Shown here in pieces: positions 1 through 6,519 of a stretch of 6,632 bases of DNA. Source of the stretch: Holosporaceae bacterium (GTDB taxonomy: Bacteria; Pseudomonadota; Alphaproteobacteria; UBA3830); the NCBI GenBank assembly GCA_031282785.1, contig JAITDB010000106.1, forward strand, positions 1-6,632, read 5' to 3'. A program made the position numbers and the translations under genes. The notes under the pieces are model-generated. The model made no database searches. It was given only the letters and a program-made list of their open reading frames with translations, and had not been told where the DNA came from. The first letter of the stretch is position 1; the number at the start of each line of letters is the position of its first letter.

Positions 1-2
1 AA

Positions 3-101
3 TTCTATCTACACTTGAAGGAGACCGAATGGCGTTTTAATCATAGGCATGAAAATATTTATAAATTGTTGTTAAGTAGGCTAAGAAAATCTCCTCCCTA
101 A
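3..101 (+). CDS. Transposase C-terminal fragment, IS1595/ISXO2-like (partial, 5' end outside window)
   Basis: Frame 3 is open from the window edge to a TAA at 99-101 and encodes 32 residues containing HLKETEWRFNHRHENIY, followed by a basic, leucine-rich tail ending RKSPP. An E-x-x-x-RFNHR segment followed by a (K/R)LL..LR tail is what I remember at the end of IS1595/ISXO2-family DDE transposases, which cut and paste the element. The catalytic core is not in the window, so activity cannot be judged. The right-hand copy ends RKSPL. The proline here comes from the single base difference at 97 and is probably the derived form, since related proteins commonly end in PL. Only the 3' part is visible; the gene may be intact outside the window. 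Confidence 0.68.
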   Translation, partial: FYLHLKETEWRFNHRHENIYKLLLSRLRKSPP

Positions 102-117
102 TCTACTCTTGAACCTA
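5..117 (+). repeat. Left arm of 113-bp inverted repeat
   Basis: Position i pairs with position 6637-i over 113 bases, with 112 identities. The partner is 6520-6632. The single mismatch at 97 changes one transposase codon (CCC in this arm, CTC in the other). Both arms reach essentially to the window edges, so the true repeat is probably longer and is the whole IS. Confidence 0.97.
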
Positions 118-220
118 AAATTTTATTGTAGTATCGTTGCATATCATGTTATATTTTGTGTTTTTTTCGAGAATTTTATTGCCTTCAGCAAGGGGCATTA
201 TGTATATAATAACTGTATTC

Positions 221-300
221 AGAGGCATATCATTTGCCAGCAAGGAAGAGCCGTTTCAATTCTGTTTTTTCTGCTGGTAGTGGTATTGCCTCTTTTTTTT
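221..300 (+). terminator. Long imperfect stem-loop plus T run, possible rightward intrinsic terminator
   Basis: AGAGGCA at 221-227 is exactly complementary to TGCCTCT at 287-293, and T continues to 300. Nested inside, CCAGCA at 237-242 pairs with TGCTGG at 272-277, extendable by a few wobble pairs. After a one-base mismatch, GGAAGA at 244-249 can pair with T265-T270, mostly as G-U and A-U. The T run is downstream only on the plus strand, so the element would stop rightward transcripts coming out of the left IS before they run antisense into fhs, whose stop codon lies 10 bases further on. The interior loops make it weaker than a classic terminator. It could also be the 3' end of a small RNA, or chance pairing in A/T-rich DNA. 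Confidence 0.35.
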
Positions 301-309
301 GGCTGACTG

Positions 310-1968
310 CTAAGATAGTCCTGTAATTTTTTCGTCATGGACGTCGATCAATTCTGCCGCCGGATGCTTTGGGAGTCCTGGCATTGTTACGATATCACCG
401 GCGTAGGTGACAACGAATCCTGCTCCGGCCATGATTTGTGCATCTCGAATGGTTATGTTGAATCCGTGAGGTCTTCCGAGCATATTTTTATCATCGCCGA
501 GAGAATATTGTGTTTTCGCCATGCAGATGGGATAAAATTTCGCCTCATCGTCTTCTGCGACAGCGTTCAGAACGGCGCGCGCCTGAGGCGAGTAGGAAAC
601 GTCGCTGGCTCCGTAGATGACAGTTGCCAATTTATGTATTTTCTCAAAAACGGAATCGTGGGCAGAATACAGCGGATTAAAATTACTGGAATCGAGGCCA
701 GAGCTGGTATGCATGATATCCAGAACGGCTTCGGCCATTTCGATTCCGCCCTCGGATCCGTGCTGCCACACTCTTGAAACGGCCAATTTGACTCCCAGAG
801 CATTGCATTGATGTCTCACATACTCTATTTCCTGAGGAGTATCGCTGGAGAATTCATTCAGAACAACGATCAGTGGCAGATTATAATGCTGCATGTTTTC
901 AATGTGCTTCTGGAGATTGACGAATCCTGAGGAAAGGGCGTTTTTTTTATCGGTCGCGTGTAGTTTTATGGCGCGGATTGTGGCAACGATTATTACGAGG
1001 TCTGGATTTTTTTTCAGCAGAGGACATTTGACGTCCAAAAATTTTTCTGCTCCGAGATCGGCGCCGAATCCGGCTTCTGTCACGACGTAATCGGCCAATT
1101 TCAGGGCATATTTTGTGGCCATCAGGCTATTGCATCCGTGAGCGATATTGGCGAACGGTCCACCGTGGATCAGGGCCGGAGTTCCCTCCAGTGTTTGGAC
1201 CAGATTGGGCCTAAGAGCGTCTTTCAGCAGTGCTACCAGAGCTCCGGTGACATTTAGCTTTCCGCAATTGATGATTTTGTCGTGCACATCGTATCCGACG
1301 ATTATTTTATCGATGCGGGATCTCAGATCCGCAAGATCCTGGGACAGGCATAGAATGGCCATGATCTCCGACGCCACTGCAATATCAAAACCGGATTCGC
1401 GCACGATTCCGTTGGATTTATTTCCGAGTCCCACAATAACGCTGCGCAGAGCGCGATCGTTCAAATCAACGACTCTTTTCCAAACAATGCGCTTGGGATC
1501 GAAGTTTAGCTCGTTTCCATGATGCATATGATTGTCAATAATGGCTGCCAGCAGATTATGGGCGCTGGCTATGGCATGGATATCGCCGGTGAAGTGCAGA
1601 TTGATTTCTTCCATTGGGATGACCTGAGCGTATCCACCGCCGGTAGCGCCTCCTTTTAGGCCAAAGCAGGGACCGAGTGACGGTTCCCGCAGAGCCAGGC
1701 AGCTTTTATGTCCCAAACGCCTTAGAGTATCGGCCAAACCGATGGTGATGGTAGTTTTTCCCTCTCCGGCTGCCGTTGGATTGATAGCCGTTACCAAAAT
1801 GAGTTTGGCGTCTGAATTATTTTGTATTTGCGGCCACAGAGACGAGCAAATTTTTGCCTTATGATTGCCATACAGCTCCAAATAATTTTCAGCTATCCCC
1901 AGCTGTTCTGCCACATATTTTATGGGTTTGGCGGAAGCGTTTTGGGATATGCTGATATCACTTTCCAT
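310..1968 (-). CDS. fhs: Formate--tetrahydrofolate ligase (10-formyl-THF synthetase)
   Basis: Cytosolic enzyme making 10-formyl-tetrahydrofolate from formate, ATP and tetrahydrofolate, feeding one-carbon units to purine synthesis and initiator-tRNA formylation. The 552 residues match the usual family length of about 555-560. The nucleotide-binding loop TAAGEGKTT lies at residues 66-73, the glycine-rich signature GLKGGATGGGY at 103-113 followed by INLHFTGD (122-129), the second signature region VATIRAIKLH at 328-337, and the conserved TMPGLPK near the C-terminus (528-534). Compared with the second signature as I remember it (ending H-G-G), this protein has H-A-T. The start fits: the N-terminus aligns with the usual opening, including LELYGNHKAKI. 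The ATG lies inside the end of the permease gene (11-bp overlap) with no clear Shine-Dalgarno, only an A-rich stretch, which suggests translational coupling. The stop is TAG. Confidence 0.97.
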   Translation of the reverse strand: MESDISISQNASAKPIKYVAEQLGIAENYLELYGNHKAKICSSLWPQIQNNSDAKLILVTAINPTAAGEGKTTITIGLADTLRRLGHKSCLALREPSLGPCFGLKGGATGGGYAQVIPMEEINLHFTGDIHAIASAHNLLAAIIDNHMHHGNELNFDPKRIVWKRVVDLNDRALRSVIVGLGNKSNGIVRESGFDIAVASEIMAILCLSQDLADLRSRIDKIIVGYDVHDKIINCGKLNVTGALVALLKDALRPNLVQTLEGTPALIHGGPFANIAHGCNSLMATKYALKLADYVVTEAGFGADLGAEKFLDVKCPLLKKNPDLVIIVATIRAIKLHATDKKNALSSGFVNLQKHIENMQHYNLPLIVVLNEFSSDTPQEIEYVRHQCNALGVKLAVSRVWQHGSEGGIEMAEAVLDIMHTSSGLDSSNFNPLYSAHDSVFEKIHKLATVIYGASDVSYSPQARAVLNAVAEDDEAKFYPICMAKTQYSLGDDKNMLGRPHGFNITIRDAQIMAGAGFVVTYAGDIVTMPGLPKHPAAELIDVHDEKITGLS

Positions 1969-4900
1969 TTATTTTTTTTTCAGTTTTTATTGTTATCTGT
2001 TTAAATCTTGCGAGGAAAATATACACAATTGGCACAATAAACAGCGTAAACAGAGTACCAAACGACATTCCTCCCACAATGGACCAGCCGATTTGCTTTC
2101 GAGATGCAGCTCCGGCTCCAGACGCCAATGCCAATGGCACGCTGCCGATCACCATGGCGAAGGTAGTCATGAGAATCGGACGCAATCGCAGATGAGCGGC
2201 TCGTTTTACGGCTTCGACGGCAGACACTCCTTCTTCCAGAATCGTATTGGCAAAGTCTACGATTAATATACCGTGTTTTGTGATAAGTCCTATGAGCGTG
2301 ACCAATCCGACCTTCGAGTAGATGTTTAGCGAACAATCTGGTACTACATACAACATTATCAGAGCTCCCGTAATGGAAAACGGCACGCTAAGCATTATGA
2401 TAAACGGATCGATAAAGCTCTCAAACTGAGCCGCTAGCACCAGGAACACAAATATTAATGCCAGAGCAAACACAAATATTATCTGTTTATTTTCGTCTAG
2501 ATATGTCTTTGTTGCGCCAGCGAAGGTCAGCTGTATGGTATCTGGCAGATGCGATGCTTTGAACACCTCAATGTCGTCGATTACGCGTCCTAGACTGTAT
2601 CCCTTTGCTATATCGGCGTACACATGAATGGATAACATTTGGTTATAGTGATGCAATCCAACTGGCGATTGTCTTTCGTGAGTGCTGATCATATCGGTTA
2701 CTGGCACCATTTTGGTTTCGTTGTCTTTGGTGTATAATTTTGATTTCACCATCATTTTCGATAGATCTTCAGGAGTTCTCCGGAGATCCTGTTCTGCTTG
2801 AATGAATAATTCGTCTCTTTTGGCTTCGCGCTGGACATTTCCGGCTTTCTCTCCACACACCAGGTAGCCAATGGTGGTGACTATATCATAGACGTCAACT
2901 CCCAAAGACGCCGCCTTGTCGCGATTTATCTCAATGACATACTCCTGTTGAGGTGGAACCAACGTCGATCTTATGGGCGATACAACTCCCGGATATTTTT
3001 CCTGGAAATCGAACATGAAATGATTTCCGTGCCTGGAAAGATACTCGTAATTCTGGTTTGTCTGCAGCACGAATGTCACCATTTCTTTTTCTGTGTCTCT
3101 CATGCCGGAAGACGCAGTACATGGCACTCCGGAAACAGTTCTCAGCAGCGGACTTAAATATTCAGCAATTTCTCTCGCAGATTTATCTCGCTTGTTCCAG
3201 TCTACCAATTTAACGAAACCTGTGATTTCACTGGTGTCGGCCGTCACCCATCTCTCTTGCATGCATGGCGTTTTGGCAATTATAGCGTCGATTCTATCGG
3301 CATTTTTTTTCATAAACTCGTAGGAGGCTCCGATAGGACCATTTCCGCGGAATTGCACATAGCCTATGTCCTCTACTGGCTTGCTTTCAGACGGCAAAAG
3401 CTTTATGAACAGCATTCCAACACAGGCAACAATGAGACCAAGTCCCAAAACCCAATATTTTTTTTCCAGCGCAAAATTTAGAGCCGAAACATATTTATTT
3501 TCCAACCGCAGCAGCAATTTTTCTTGGCATTCAGACGCCGTTTTCCAGAATCCCGTTGCTTTTTGTTTTCTCGAGATGCTCAGTAATTTCGAGCACATCA
3601 TTGGCGAGAGCGTTATGGCCACGAATCCAGAAATTAAAACAGCTCCGGACAACGTCAGCGCGAACTCACGGAAAAATTTTCCCAATTCTCCTGGAGTCAT
3701 AGCTATAGGTATATATGCTGTTGCCAGCGTCAATGTCATAGCAATGACGGAAAAATATATTTCCTTTGAGCCGATAATAGCAGCGTTGAGTTTCGATAAT
3801 CCTTTTTCCAGATGTCTATGCACATTTTCCAGCACAACGATGGCGTCGTCCACCACCAATCCCACTGCCAGCACCATGGCGAGCATGGTAAATGTATTAA
3901 TGGAGAAGTTGAAAGCATAGAGCAGTGCGAATGTTCCCAGCAGCGAGACCGGTATAGTGACAATTGGGATCAATGTCGCTCTAAACGACCACAGGAACAG
4001 GAACACCACAAGAATCACCAGTGCCGTAGACTCAAAAATCGCTCTGTAGACGTTGGACATAGATGCATTTATGTCTTTAGCTTCGTCCACGACTATGACG
4101 GCTTTGCTTCCGGAAGGAATGAATTCTTCAACGCCAGGCATTACTTTGTTGACAGCAACACTCAGGTCAATTGGATTGGCAGTTGATTGTTTTGTAATCG
4201 ATAAGCAGACGCATTCTTTGCCATTAAACCAACAACCGTTTCGGATATCGTCTGACACCAGTTTTGCTTTTCCCACGTCTTTTATGCGCACGACTTTGTC
4301 TTTGCCATGAGAAGCCAGCACTATTTCATCGAATTCTGCTGGTTTTGTAAGCTCTCCACTGAGGATCAGCATATATTCTCGATCTTTGCTGATGAGGCGT
4401 CCGCATGGTTTTTGCACATGTTGTTTTTGAATAGCTTCGTAGACGTCCACTGGCGTATAGCCGTAGGCCGCCAATCTCTGGGGATCCAGAAAGACCCTGA
4501 TGCTCTTGACATTACCACCTGTTACCGATACTCTACCAACTCCCGGCACGACTTCAAACCTTGATTTTACATAGCGTTCAACGAAGTCTCTCAGGTCGTC
4601 CACCGAATGGCGATCGCTGGTAAATGCTATGGTGATGCCAGCATGCGTGTCCGAGCTATCCTTTCTGATGATGGTTTCGGGAATACCATGCGGCAGATGT
4701 CCCCTAGCCTGCGATACGCGGTCTCGAACGTCTGCAGCCACACCATCTGGCGTTCTATCTTCGGCAGAGAACTCTATTCTTATTTCGCTCTTGTCGTTGG
4801 AGCTGTTAGACGTAATAAGTTCTGCTCCCGGTATGGTAGCAAGATAGCTTTCCAGAATTTTTGTGATCTGCGCCTCTACTACTCGCGGACTAGCTCCACG

Positions 4901-5053
4901 AAATTCCGACTCCACGGAAATCACGGATCTTTCTACTTTTGGCTCTTTTCTGACCGGAAGCCTACCCTGACAAACTATTCCGAGAACCAGGATCATCATA
5001 GTCAAAACCGTCGAAAACACCGGCCTTTTGATACAAAATTCTGTTATTTCCAT
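1958..5053 (-). CDS. RND-family efflux transporter permease subunit (HAE1/AcrB-like)
   Basis: Inner-membrane proton-driven pump component that exports substrates through a periplasmic adaptor. The 1031 residues have the full RND plan: TM1 at about 12-29, a large periplasmic loop at 30-337, TM2-TM6 at about 339-485, TM7 near 534-551, a second periplasmic loop at 552-855, and TM8-TM12 at about 856-1016. Proton-relay residues are present: the Asp pair D402-D403 in GLVVDDAIVVLEN (TM4) and K926 in GLITKHGILIVDF (TM10), equivalent to AcrB D407/D408 and K940. The opening IKRPVF and the FRGASPRVVE segment near 51-60 are typical. Length and motifs suggest an intact gene. GGCGGG at 5063-5068, nine bases before the ATG, is a weak ribosome-binding candidate. 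The gene lies 46 bp after the adaptor stop and overlaps fhs by 11 bp. The substrate cannot be told: drugs, bile salts, solvents or lipids are possible, while a metal pump is unlikely from the overall motifs. Confidence 0.95.
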   Translation of the reverse strand: MEITEFCIKRPVFSTVLTMMILVLGIVCQGRLPVRKEPKVERSVISVESEFRGASPRVVEAQITKILESYLATIPGAELITSNSSNDKSEIRIEFSAEDRTPDGVAADVRDRVSQARGHLPHGIPETIIRKDSSDTHAGITIAFTSDRHSVDDLRDFVERYVKSRFEVVPGVGRVSVTGGNVKSIRVFLDPQRLAAYGYTPVDVYEAIQKQHVQKPCGRLISKDREYMLILSGELTKPAEFDEIVLASHGKDKVVRIKDVGKAKLVSDDIRNGCWFNGKECVCLSITKQSTANPIDLSVAVNKVMPGVEEFIPSGSKAVIVVDEAKDINASMSNVYRAIFESTALVILVVFLFLWSFRATLIPIVTIPVSLLGTFALLYAFNFSINTFTMLAMVLAVGLVVDDAIVVLENVHRHLEKGLSKLNAAIIGSKEIYFSVIAMTLTLATAYIPIAMTPGELGKFFREFALTLSGAVLISGFVAITLSPMMCSKLLSISRKQKATGFWKTASECQEKLLLRLENKYVSALNFALEKKYWVLGLGLIVACVGMLFIKLLPSESKPVEDIGYVQFRGNGPIGASYEFMKKNADRIDAIIAKTPCMQERWVTADTSEITGFVKLVDWNKRDKSAREIAEYLSPLLRTVSGVPCTASSGMRDTEKEMVTFVLQTNQNYEYLSRHGNHFMFDFQEKYPGVVSPIRSTLVPPQQEYVIEINRDKAASLGVDVYDIVTTIGYLVCGEKAGNVQREAKRDELFIQAEQDLRRTPEDLSKMMVKSKLYTKDNETKMVPVTDMISTHERQSPVGLHHYNQMLSIHVYADIAKGYSLGRVIDDIEVFKASHLPDTIQLTFAGATKTYLDENKQIIFVFALALIFVFLVLAAQFESFIDPFIIMLSVPFSITGALIMLYVVPDCSLNIYSKVGLVTLIGLITKHGILIVDFANTILEEGVSAVEAVKRAAHLRLRPILMTTFAMVIGSVPLALASGAGAASRKQIGWSIVGGMSFGTLFTLFIVPIVYIFLARFKQITIKTEKKINGK

Positions 5054-5062
5054 GTTAATTTA

Positions 5063-5068
5063 CCCGCC
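5063..5068 (-). promoter_or_regulatory. Weak candidate ribosome-binding site of the RND permease
   Basis: Reads GGCGGG on the minus strand, nine bases before the ATG at 5053. It is the only G-rich stretch close to the start. Its complementarity to the usual anti-Shine-Dalgarno sequence is modest. Confidence 0.35.
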
Positions 5069-5099
5069 TAACCATAAGAGTATTTATTTTCTGCCTAAA

Positions 5100-6212
5100 T
5101 TATTCCACCGAATGTTGATTTAGTTCATCTACCAGAGCGTTTGGCGTAGAACCATCCTGTATGGACACGCTTCTTCCCTCCAGAACACCGGTCTGACCGC
5201 TAATTATTACGGTTTCGTCACAGTTTACGCCGGTAATAATTTCCACCATGCCATCGTTTTTCATGCCAATCGTAACCGGAGTCCTAACTGCGATTCCTTC
5301 CACGACTCTGAAGACATAATCGTCATCTCCGAGCTTTTCGATGGCGCTCTCCGGAACGACCACGCCAATGGAATTTCCTTCTGGTGCTACTTTTACGCTC
5401 ACAAAGCGCCCTGGCTTCAGCACAGACGATCCAACAGCGACATCCTCCGGTACTTCCAGCGTAGCTCTTACATCGAAAGTATGGGAAATTCTGTCACATT
5501 CAGGATCTATGGCGATTATGCGAGCTGTATACTCCTGAGATTTATCTCCACCCACCAGAATGCGAGCCTCCTGTCCAACATATATGTTGCCTATGTCGAC
5601 TTCCGACACCTTAAAGTCCACCTTTATCAGGTGACAATCTACCAATTTAAGAAGTTCGTTGCCCGGAGCAACATACTGCCCCTTGCTGATTTCACGTAAT
5701 CCGGCTATGCCACTAAACGGCGCATATATCTTGTGCTTTTTCAATGTATTTTTGCAGGATAAAACTCGAGCTTCGCATACATCCATCTCGGCCTTCTTGG
5801 TATCCCGCGAAATTCTCGCCGTGACTCCCTTATCGGCTAATTTTTCCACCGGCTCAAACTCGCTTTTGGCCTTGCGAAATTGCGCTTCCGCCTCAATTAA
5901 AGTCGCTCTTGCAGAAGAATCGTCCAGTTCCAGCAGAAGATCTCCTTCCTTCACAACCATTCCCTCAGAAAAATTAATCTTGGTGATCATAGAATTCACT
6001 TCCGACTTTATCACAACGGAATCAAACGGACGCAGTGTGCCAATCGCGTTAATATAGCGAATAACTGGCCCCATAGTCGCCTTCGCAACATTGACCGGCG
6101 GAAGAGAATCTTCTACCTTTATAGAACTCTTGCGACTGAGATTGTACGATATAACAAATAATACAACTAAAGCAAAACCTAGTATGTATACTAATTTTTT
6201 TTTCCCAAACAC
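5100..6212 (-). CDS. RND efflux periplasmic adaptor (membrane fusion protein, HlyD/AcrA-like)
   Basis: Links the inner-membrane RND pump to an outer-membrane channel. The 370 residues begin with a basic MFGKKK and a hydrophobic segment at about 7-23, with no lipobox cysteine, so it should be anchored by an uncleaved helix or a poorly defined signal. Then come the first half of the lipoyl/barrel-sandwich domain (about 65-98, with INFSEGMVVKEGDLLLELD), a helical hairpin (about 98-158, rich in A, E and K), the second half (KIYAPFSGIAGLREISKGQYV, 161-181), a beta-barrel domain (about 193-275) and a membrane-proximal domain (about 276-352). The start is GTG at 6212-6210: the codon two places upstream is TGA in frame, no ATG occurs in frame before residue 47, and AAAGGA sits eight bases upstream. 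It is followed by the permease after 46 bp. No outer-membrane factor gene is seen in the window. Confidence 0.93.
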   Translation of the reverse strand: MFGKKKLVYILGFALVVLFVISYNLSRKSSIKVEDSLPPVNVAKATMGPVIRYINAIGTLRPFDSVVIKSEVNSMITKINFSEGMVVKEGDLLLELDDSSARATLIEAEAQFRKAKSEFEPVEKLADKGVTARISRDTKKAEMDVCEARVLSCKNTLKKHKIYAPFSGIAGLREISKGQYVAPGNELLKLVDCHLIKVDFKVSEVDIGNIYVGQEARILVGGDKSQEYTARIIAIDPECDRISHTFDVRATLEVPEDVAVGSSVLKPGRFVSVKVAPEGNSIGVVVPESAIEKLGDDDYVFRVVEGIAVRTPVTIGMKNDGMVEIITGVNCDETVIISGQTGVLEGRSVSIQDGSTPNALVDELNQHSVE

Positions 6213-6220
6213 TGTTCATA

Positions 6221-6226
6221 TCCTTT
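6221..6226 (-). promoter_or_regulatory. Shine-Dalgarno of the adaptor gene, supporting the GTG start
   Basis: AAAGGA on the minus strand lies eight bases before the GTG at 6212. An ATG at 6219-6217 is only one base from the purine run, too close for normal initiation, and is out of frame with the adaptor. This makes the GTG the better start. Confidence 0.6.
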
Positions 6227-6254
6227 GTTTTGAAGCCAAGAGCAAAAATATCGA

Positions 6255-6331
6255 TGGTCGGAGCAAGAGGATTTGAACCTCCGACCCCAGCCTCCCGAAG
6301 GCTGTGCTCTACCAGACTGAGCTATACTCCG
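6255..6331 (-). tRNA. tRNA-Pro, anticodon CGG
   Basis: The minus strand folds into a complete 77-base cloverleaf: acceptor CGGAGTA with TGCTCCG, D stem GCTC/GAGC, anticodon stem CAGCC/GGCTG around loop TTCGGGA (anticodon CGG, reading the proline codon CCG), a five-base variable loop, and T stem GGAGG/CCTCT around TTCAAAT. The discriminator is A and the 3' CCA is encoded. Pairs T6-G67 and G49-T65 are wobbles. The C1-G72 first pair with an A at 73 is typical of bacterial tRNA-Pro. It ends 42 bp before the adaptor start with no obvious terminator between, so transcript read-through into the efflux genes is likely. Confidence 0.96.
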
Positions 6332-6344
6332 ATTACAGTCCGTT

Positions 6345-6373
6345 ATTGTCGCATAATAAATAATTGCGTGCAA
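6345..6373 (-). promoter_or_regulatory. Putative promoter for tRNA-Pro and perhaps the whole block
   Basis: On the minus strand, TTGCAC (6368-6373) and GACAAT (6345-6350) are separated by exactly 17 bases. The -10 matches four of six consensus positions and the -35 three of six (TTG). Initiation would fall near 6338, leaving a leader of about seven bases before the mature tRNA, a common arrangement. Both boxes are weak and the region is A/T-rich; the position relative to the tRNA is the main support. A perfect TATAAT at 6409-6414 lies further upstream but has no good -35. Confidence 0.4.
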
Positions 6374-6519
6374 CCGTATTTTTTTTCTAAATCTATCAAA
6401 GAATATCTATTATATAAGGTATTTTTTTCGTAATCTCTCCGTGCTTTTACAAAATTTTAAGAAAGATATGCATCAGCCGCGAAAAATAAACGATAACTAA
6501 CAATTGCTGAAAAAAAAAC

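Larger units (their letters stand above)
1..117 (+). mobile_element. 3' end of an IS1595/ISXO2-like insertion sequence (left copy, truncated by the window edge)
   Basis: Positions 5-117 recur inverted at 6520-6632 with one mismatch (C97 against A6540 on the plus strand). The similarity stops abruptly after 117, which I take as the element's right-hand terminus (116 or 117). The outermost bases, read inward from that end, are TAGGTTCAAGAGTAGATTAG. The block carries the last transposase codons, with the stop about 16 bases from the terminus, normal spacing for a compact IS. The other terminus and any target-site duplication lie outside the window, so the exact end is inferred only from where the two copies diverge. 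The family assignment rests on the encoded C-terminus, recognised by eye. Confidence 0.72.

Noticed and set aside
109..306. A 65-codon plus-strand open frame with a hydrophobic end, starting at TTG within the IS terminus
   Set aside because: It has no ribosome-binding site, begins inside the IS end, and its 3' part coincides with the stem-loop and T run. Low-complexity T-rich DNA explains the hydrophobic residues.
1922..2266. Long plus-strand and alternative-frame open frames opposite fhs, the permease and the adaptor
   Set aside because: These are antisense or shifted shadows of clearly conserved genes. Their translations have no family resemblance, and none has a convincing start region.
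6217..6219. ATG as the start of the adaptor gene
   Set aside because: It is out of frame with the adaptor and only one base from the AAAGGA. The in-frame GTG at 6212 has normal spacing and follows an in-frame stop.
6191..6373. A minus-strand frame of about 60 codons running through the tRNA
   Set aside because: It spans the complete tRNA-Pro gene and ends in the adaptor's first codons; the tRNA fully explains the sequence.
6409..6414. Perfect TATAAT on the minus strand as the main promoter
   Set aside because: No acceptable -35 lies 16-18 bases upstream, and the site is far from the tRNA for a short leader. Such hexamers are expected by chance in this A/T-rich gap.
6432..6519. Possible hairpin or small gene in the A/T-rich gap beside the right IS
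   Set aside because: Only four-base stems (such as CAGC/GCTG) and the palindrome AAAATTTT are seen, with no open frame or RNA fold that stands out.
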